Notes under the pieces: model-generated
What the model was told of the DNA's origin: nothing
Seen by the model: the letters and a program-made list of their open reading frames with translations, nothing else
Databases searched by the model: none
In this document: positions 13,342 to 18,062 of the stretch, piece after piece
Position numbering within the stretch: position 1 is the stretch's first letter
Layout: every line of letters begins with the position of its first letter
Source: HGM04593 sp964485215
Lineage (GTDB): Bacteria > Bacteroidota > Bacteroidia > Bacteroidales > Bacteroidaceae
Direction of reading: 5' to 3'
DNA: 18,062 bases
Assembly (NCBI GenBank): GCA_964485215.1
Contig: CAZAIM010000047.1
Location: 1 to 18,062 of the forward strand
Translations under genes and position numbers: made by a program

Positions 13342-15456
13342 ATGAAAAGACATCTATTGGCATTGATTCTTGCGCTGCCGCTATTGGCAGTTGCACAGGA
13401 GAAAATAAAGGTTGCCTGTGTAGGCAACAGCGTCACATACGGCTACGGACACAAGAACCCGGCAGAGACCTCCTACCCCACACAGTTGCAGCAGATGCTT
13501 GGCGAAGGATATGAGGTGCGCAACTTCGGGCACTCGGGAGCGACCCTCCTGAACAAGGGTCATCGCCCCTACACAAAACTGCCCGAATACAAGGCCGCAC
13601 TCGATTTTGCTCCCGACATTGTAATAATACACTTAGGCCTTAACGACACCGACCCTCGTAACTGGCCAAACTACCGCGATGAGTTTTTTGGCGACTACAC
13701 GGCCATAATAGAGAGTTTCAGGGAGGCCAGCCCTGGCGGTAATCCGAAGATTATAATCTGCCGGATGTCGCCCATTTTCCATTGGCATCGCCGTTTCAAG
13801 AGCGGCACACGCGACTGGTATTGGCAAATACAGAATGAGATTGAGAGGATTGCAGAGAACTGCAATGCCGAACTTATTGACTTCAGCCGTTACCTCTACA
13901 GTCGCCCCGACCTTATGCCCGATGCTCTGCATCCTAACCCCGAAGGCGCGGAAATTCTCGCCACACAGGTCTACCAGGCAATAACCGATGACTTTGGCGG
14001 CCTGTCGTTGCCGGCAATATACAGCAACAACATGGTCATTCAACAAGGCAAGCCTTTCACCGTCTGCGGAATGGCAGATGCAGGCAAGGAGGTTACAGCG
14101 AGACTCGGGAAGCAGAAAAGAGTTACGACAGTTGCCGAGGACGGCAGCTGGAAGGTTATGTTCACTCCTTTGGAAGCCGACGGCAAGACCTACACGCTGA
14201 GTGTAGAGTGCGGCAAGAAAAAGATTGAGTACAGAAACATTGCCGTAGGCGAGGTGTGGCTATGTTCGGGACAATCGAACATGGCATTCATGGTAAAGGA
14301 AAGTTCGCACAAGGAACAGAGCCTTGCCAATGTAAAGGGCAAGGATATACGCCTCTTCGATATGAAACCTCGCGTTTTCACCGACAACGTGGAGTGGGAC
14401 TCGACAGACCTTGCAAGGCTGAACCGTCACGACTACTACAAGCCCACTGAATGGCAGTTGCAGAACGAGCAGAATGTGAATGACTTTTCGGCCGTTGCCT
14501 ACCATTTCGGAGCAATGCTTGCCGACTCGCTTGGTGTTCCTGTCGGCCTTATATGCAACGCTGTAGGCGGAGCACCTGCCGAGGCATTCATTGACCGCAA
14601 GGCACTGGAGTTCAATCCCACGCTTGTAGATATTCTCTACAACTGGAGAGAGAACGACATGATACAGGACTGGTGCCGCGGCCGTGCTGCACAGAATACC
14701 GCAAAAAGCACGGACAAGCTGCAACGCCATCCCTATGAGCCTTGCTATCTGTACGAAACAGGCATTGCCCCCATTTCGTGCTACCCCATAAAAGGAGCCA
14801 TATGGTATCAGGGCGAGTCGAATGCCCACAACGTTGAACTGCATGAGAAAATTTTCCCTACCCTTATTGGCAGCTGGCGTAACACCTGGAAAGACTCTGT
14901 AATGCCTTTCTACTTTGTACAGTTATCGAGCATAAACCGCCCGTCGTGGCCTCACTTCCGCGATTCGCAGCGCAGGCTGGCCTTGGAGATACCATACTGC
15001 GACCTTGCCGTGTCGAGCGACAAGGGACATCCTTGGGATGTTCATCCTAAGGAGAAGGCACCGGTAGGCGAACGCCTTGCACGCCTCGCGCTTAACCAGA
15101 CATACGGTATGACACACGTTGCACAGCATGGCCCTGCTGTTAAAAGAGCATTCACGGCAAGAGGCAATACAGTCATCGAGTTCGACAACGCAGCAGAATT
15201 GAGAACAAGCGACGGCAAGAGAGTACGCTGCATAGAGATTGCCGACAAAAACGGCCCATTCCGTGCAGTACCCGAAGAGAATATAAGAATCAAAGGCAAC
15301 CGTATTGTAATAAGCGGCGAAACGGCCATGCGTGTACGTTATGCGTGGCAGCCCTACACCGATGCCAATCTTGTAAACGAGCACGGCTTGCCGGCAAGCA
15401 CATTCGAGGTTGAGACAAGCACGCCGCCAAGAAGATTCAGAAACAGCAACCGATAA
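13342..15456 (+). CDS. estA: Dual-domain sialate O-acetylesterase (EstA/NanS type)
   Basis: A 704-residue secreted esterase removing O-acetyl groups from sialic acid. I chose the ATG at 13342 over the in-frame ATG at 13291: it begins a clean signal peptide (MKRHLLALIL, cleavage after AVA near residue 18), whereas the longer form would start upstream of the predicted promoter. Residues about 22-215 form an SGNH domain with Ser30 (GNSVT), Gly64 (GHSG), Asn101 (GLND), Asp194 and His197 (DALHP). Residues about 225-690 form a sialate O-acetylesterase (SASA) domain: GQSNM at 310-314 with nucleophile Ser312, WYQGESN at 488-494, and WDVHPKEK at 565-572 with the probable catalytic His568. Both sites look intact. 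The two-domain layout matches EstA of gut Bacteroides and NanS of Tannerella forsythia. It directly follows the sialidase gene but has its own promoter. Confidence 0.9.
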   Translation: MKRHLLALILALPLLAVAQEKIKVACVGNSVTYGYGHKNPAETSYPTQLQQMLGEGYEVRNFGHSGATLLNKGHRPYTKLPEYKAALDFAPDIVIIHLGLNDTDPRNWPNYRDEFFGDYTAIIESFREASPGGNPKIIICRMSPIFHWHRRFKSGTRDWYWQIQNEIERIAENCNAELIDFSRYLYSRPDLMPDALHPNPEGAEILATQVYQAITDDFGGLSLPAIYSNNMVIQQGKPFTVCGMADAGKEVTARLGKQKRVTTVAEDGSWKVMFTPLEADGKTYTLSVECGKKKIEYRNIAVGEVWLCSGQSNMAFMVKESSHKEQSLANVKGKDIRLFDMKPRVFTDNVEWDSTDLARLNRHDYYKPTEWQLQNEQNVNDFSAVAYHFGAMLADSLGVPVGLICNAVGGAPAEAFIDRKALEFNPTLVDILYNWRENDMIQDWCRGRAAQNTAKSTDKLQRHPYEPCYLYETGIAPISCYPIKGAIWYQGESNAHNVELHEKIFPTLIGSWRNTWKDSVMPFYFVQLSSINRPSWPHFRDSQRRLALEIPYCDLAVSSDKGHPWDVHPKEKAPVGERLARLALNQTYGMTHVAQHGPAVKRAFTARGNTVIEFDNAAELRTSDGKRVRCIEIADKNGPFRAVPEENIRIKGNRIVISGETAMRVRYAWQPYTDANLVNEHGLPASTFEVETSTPPRRFRNSNR

Positions 15457-15482
15457 AAGAAAAAGGCTTCTACAGAAAGGCC

Positions 15483-15525
15483 AAAAACAATTATGGAGAG
15501 CGATTTGCTCTCCATAATTGTTTTT
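15483..15525. terminator. Bidirectional terminator between estA and kbl
   Basis: A perfect 19-bp inverted repeat (arms 15483-15501 and 15507-15525, 5-base loop) with five A at the left end and five T at the right, so it works for both convergent genes. It lies 26 bases past the esterase stop and 14 bases past the kbl stop. Confidence 0.93.
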
Positions 15526-15539
15526 ATGTTATATACCGG

Positions 15540-16730
15540 TTACTTTATCACTCCAAGTTCCTTGCCTACCTTGATGAAGGCTGCGATAGCCTTGTCGAGG
15601 TGCTCCTGTTCGTGAGCGGCAGACAATTGTACACGGATGCGTGCCTCGCCCTTAGGAACAACCGGGTAGTAGAAACCCGTAACGAAGATACCCTCCTCGG
15701 CCATCTTCTGCGCGAACACCTGCGACAGAGGGGCATCGTACAGCATAACTGCACAGATGGCCGACTGTGTAGGCTTGATGTCAAAACCGGCAGCCATCAT
15801 CTTGTCGCGGAAATAGTTCACATTATTCTGCAGCTTAGTATGCAGTTCGTCACTCTCGGCAAGCATCTTGAACACCTCAATAGATGCACCTACCACCGAT
15901 GGCGGCAATGAATTGGAGAAGAGATAAGGACGTGAACGCTGGCGCAGCATATCGATAATTTCCTTGCGACCTGTTGTAAAGCCGCCCACCGCACCGCCAA
16001 AAGCCTTGCCAAGAGTGCCGGTGAAGATATCGATGCGGCCATAGCAGCCGAACTGCTCGGCAACGCCATGGCCTGTCGCGCCTACTACACCGGCGGAGTG
16101 AGACTCGTCGACCATGACAAGCGCATCATACTTTTCGGCAAGGTCGCAAATCTTGTCCATAGGAGCAACATTTCCGTCCATCGAGAATACACCGTCGGTA
16201 ACTATTATGCGGTAACGCTGAGCCTGAGCCTCCTGCAGGCAACGCTCCAGGTCGGCCATGTCGGCATTGGCATAGCGGTAACGCTGAGCCTTGCACAGAC
16301 GCACACCGTCGATGATTGAAGCATGGTTCAAGGAATCGGAAATAATTGCATCCTCAGCTGTGAAAAGAGGTTCGAAAAGACCGCCGTTGGCATCGAAGCA
16401 AGCCGCATAGAGGATAGTATCCTCGGTCTTGAAGTAATCGGCGATAGCCTTCTCTAAGGTCTTGTGATAATCCTGTGTGCCACAGATGAAGCGTACCGAT
16501 GACATACCGAAGCCGCGTGCATCCATAGCCTCCTGCGCAGCCTTCATCAGGCGGGGATTGTTTGACAGGCCAAGATAGTTGTTGGCACAGAAATTAAGAG
16601 CCTTTGAGCCGTCTTCGAGAGTAATCTCGGCAAACTGCTGCGATGCTATATTACGTTCCCTCTTGTACAGGCCGGCCTCATCTATTGCAGCCAGCTCGTT
16701 CTGCAAATGTTGTTGAAATTTTCCGTACAT
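15540..16730 (-). CDS. kbl: Glycine C-acetyltransferase (2-amino-3-ketobutyrate CoA ligase)
   Basis: A 396-residue cytoplasmic PLP enzyme of the alpha-oxoamine synthase family (fold type I). It converts 2-amino-3-ketobutyrate and CoA into glycine and acetyl-CoA, the second step of threonine breakdown. The PLP lysine is Lys242 in TGTLGKAFGG. Asp208 and His211 in VDESHSAG contact the cofactor ring, and FCANNYLGL at 47-55 and NHASIIDG at 135-142 are typical of the family. Relatives such as KAS/BioF and serine palmitoyltransferase share these motifs; the length and the divergent tdh gene decide for Kbl. No signal peptide or unusual feature. Confidence 0.95.
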   Translation of the reverse strand: MYGKFQQHLQNELAAIDEAGLYKRERNIASQQFAEITLEDGSKALNFCANNYLGLSNNPRLMKAAQEAMDARGFGMSSVRFICGTQDYHKTLEKAIADYFKTEDTILYAACFDANGGLFEPLFTAEDAIISDSLNHASIIDGVRLCKAQRYRYANADMADLERCLQEAQAQRYRIIVTDGVFSMDGNVAPMDKICDLAEKYDALVMVDESHSAGVVGATGHGVAEQFGCYGRIDIFTGTLGKAFGGAVGGFTTGRKEIIDMLRQRSRPYLFSNSLPPSVVGASIEVFKMLAESDELHTKLQNNVNYFRDKMMAAGFDIKPTQSAICAVMLYDAPLSQVFAQKMAEEGIFVTGFYYPVVPKGEARIRVQLSAAHEQEHLDKAIAAFIKVGKELGVIK

Positions 16731-16778
16731 AATTTCTATATTTTATTGATTCTTGATATATCTTGCTTTCACTGAAGG

Positions 16779-16809
16779 CAAATGTACCCAATTATCAAAA
16801 AAAACACAA
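16779..16809 (-). promoter_or_regulatory. Candidate promoter of kbl
   Basis: The minus strand reads TTG (16807-16809), 20 bases, then TACATTTG (16779-16786), an exact TAnnTTTG. It lies 48 bases ahead of the kbl start codon. Confidence 0.5.
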
Positions 16810-16882
16810 TAACTGAAATGAAAATATTCACACTTGCACGAAAAAAAAACACGGCAAAGGAGCTGTATTACAAAAATAAGTG

Positions 16883-16890
16883 TAACTTTG
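16883..16890 (+). promoter_or_regulatory. Candidate -7 box of tdh
   Basis: TAACTTTG is an exact TAnnTTTG, 70 bases ahead of the tdh start codon. No clear -33 TTTG at the right distance. Together with the kbl promoter it makes the 230-base spacer a divergent control region. Confidence 0.45.
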
Positions 16891-16960
16891 AGGTGCTATA
16901 AGAAAAATATTTGTCAGAAATTCAAACACTGCATTTCAATAATCATCACAATAAAGGCTT

Positions 16961-17917
16961 ATGAAAAACGTACTAGTAATTGGTTCAACCGGACAGATTG
17001 GTTCTGAGCTTACGATGAAGCTACGCAACATGATTCCCGACGGCAACATTGTTGCAGGCTACATACCCGGTGCCGAGCCAAAAGGGATTCTATTGGAGAG
17101 CGGCCCTGCCGAGGAGGCAAACGTAAAGAACGCCCAGCAGCTTGCCGATGTTGTAGAAAAGTACAAGATTGACACCATATATAACCTGGCAGCCCTGCTG
17201 TCGGCCGTTGCCGAAGCAAAGCCTCTGCTTGCCTGGGACATTCAAATGAACGGTCTTATAAACATCCTTGAGATTGCGCGCGAGAAGAAGTGCGCCGTCT
17301 TCACCCCAAGTTCCATAGGCTCGTTCGGCCCCAACACCCCGGCAGACAATACTCCTCAGGACACTATCCAGCGTCCACGCACAATGTATGGCGTAACCAA
17401 GGTTGCGACAGAGCTGTTGAGCGACTACTATTTCATAAAGTACGGTGTTGATACACGTGCCGTACGTTTCCCCGGTCTCATTTCCAATGTAACACTCCCT
17501 GGTGGCGGAACAACCGACTACGCAGTGGAGATATACTACGCAGCCGTGAAAGGCGAGGATTTTGCCTGTCCCATACAGGCCGGTACATTCATGGACATGA
17601 TGTATATGCCCGACGCACTGAAGGCCGCTGTTGACATTATGAACGCCGACCCGTCAAGGCTCATTCACCGCAACGCATTCAACGTGGCTTCGATGAGTTT
17701 CGACCCCGAAATCATAAAGGCATCTATACAGAAGTATATCCCCGACTTCAAGATGCACTATGAATTCGACCCCGTGCGCCAGGCGATTGCCGATTCCTGG
17801 CCAAACAAGATGGACGACAGCTGCGCACGCGAGGAGTGGGACTGGAAGCCGAGCTACGACCTCGACAGCATGACCCAGGACATGATAAAGACACTGCGCG
17901 AAAGATTTGGAAAATAA
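16961..17917 (+). CDS. tdh: L-threonine 3-dehydrogenase, SDR (epimerase-like) type
   Basis: A 318-residue cytoplasmic NAD-dependent enzyme oxidising L-threonine to 2-amino-3-ketobutyrate. It belongs to the extended short-chain dehydrogenase group, not the zinc-dependent type of E. coli. The Rossmann glycine motif GSTGQIGSEL is at residues 8-17, NLAALLS at 75-81, TPSSIGSFGP at 115-124, and the catalytic Tyr143 and Lys147 in YGVTKVATE. RFPGLIS at 169-175 and TTDYAVEIYYAA at 184-195 are typical of threonine dehydrogenases in this group. Its divergent partner kbl uses the product, which supports the call over a generic sugar epimerase. Confidence 0.93.
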   Translation: MKNVLVIGSTGQIGSELTMKLRNMIPDGNIVAGYIPGAEPKGILLESGPAEEANVKNAQQLADVVEKYKIDTIYNLAALLSAVAEAKPLLAWDIQMNGLINILEIAREKKCAVFTPSSIGSFGPNTPADNTPQDTIQRPRTMYGVTKVATELLSDYYFIKYGVDTRAVRFPGLISNVTLPGGGTTDYAVEIYYAAVKGEDFACPIQAGTFMDMMYMPDALKAAVDIMNADPSRLIHRNAFNVASMSFDPEIIKASIQKYIPDFKMHYEFDPVRQAIADSWPNKMDDSCAREEWDWKPSYDLDSMTQDMIKTLRERFGK

Positions 17918-17927
17918 ACCGTTTTCG

Positions 17928-17956
17928 AGAGGATGACCCAAAGTCATCCTCTTTTT
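17928..17956 (+). terminator. Rho-independent terminator of tdh
   Basis: A perfect 10-bp stem (arms 17928-17937 and 17943-17952, 5-base loop) running into five T, 10 bases after the tdh stop codon. The remaining 106 bases to the window end hold nothing I can support. Confidence 0.88.
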
Positions 17957-18062
17957 GTCGGAGATGAATAAAAAGCAAAGTTCAAGGCTTGTGCAGACTT
18001 CAAAACCACTGTTTACTTGGCGTAAATGAGGATTTTGAAGGCAAACGTAACACAAAAACTTG

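Noticed and set aside
17965..18030. Possible 21-codon open frame after tdh
   Set aside because: Too short, no promoter or conserved pattern seen; likely chance.
18042..18049. CAAACGTA, a TAnnTTTG-like box on the minus strand
   Set aside because: It would drive transcription into the tdh terminator with no minus-strand gene to serve, and its -33 region is outside the window.

Overview
The window looks like a chromosomal segment of a host-associated Bacteroidales bacterium. A finer placement (Bacteroides, Prevotella or Muribaculaceae type) cannot be made from the sequence alone. The signs are: a Ser-type sulfatase with its anaerobic maturase; a NagB/PIG-L fusion of the Bacteroides kind; a sialidase ending in a Bacteroidetes C-terminal sorting-like segment; an SDR-type threonine dehydrogenase; promoters of the TAnnTTTG / TAnnTTCG -7 type; and A/T-rich leaders without a clear Shine-Dalgarno sequence.

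Layout. (1) Positions 1-361, minus strand: N-terminal part of a eukaryotic-like Ser/Thr protein kinase cut by the window edge. (2) Positions 579-5343, minus strand: a three-gene operon read sulfatase, then anaerobic sulfatase-maturating enzyme, then NagB-like/PIG-L fusion, closed by a strong terminator. (3) Positions 5572-6531, minus strand: ROK sugar kinase with its own promoter and terminator. (4) Positions 6792-8441, plus strand, divergent from the kinase: secreted GH20 beta-hexosaminidase. (5) Positions 8601-13250, plus strand: a 1549-residue secreted protein joining two SGNH-type domains, lectin-like modules and a GH33 sialidase. (6) Positions 13342-15456, plus strand: dual-domain sialate O-acetylesterase. 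(7) A bidirectional terminator, then kbl (minus) and tdh (plus), a divergent threonine-to-glycine pair unrelated to the glycan genes.

How the genes work together (inference from families). Genes at 3775-15456 form an exoglycosidase set for capped host glycans such as mucin O-glycans. The esterases strip O-acetyl groups from sialic acid, the GH33 domain removes sialic acid, the sulfatase (activated in the cytoplasm by the maturase) removes a sulfate, probably from GlcNAc-6-sulfate, and the GH20 enzyme releases terminal GlcNAc or GalNAc. Inside the cell the ROK kinase would phosphorylate the freed hexose or HexNAc, and the NagB/PIG-L fusion would act on amino-sugar derivatives. No SusC/SusD pair, transporter, regulator or sialic-acid catabolic gene is present, so uptake and sialate catabolism must be encoded elsewhere.

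Main points of interest. The second SGNH domain of the sialidase protein has lost every catalytic residue while the first keeps them all. The NagB-like domain has lost the Asp and His of the ring-opening site. Terminators and promoters overlap at two gene boundaries, and a perfect 14-bp palindrome lies in the leader of the hexosaminidase gene. No gene-free stretch exceeds 300 bases. No tRNA, rRNA, CRISPR array, insertion sequence or prophage was seen.
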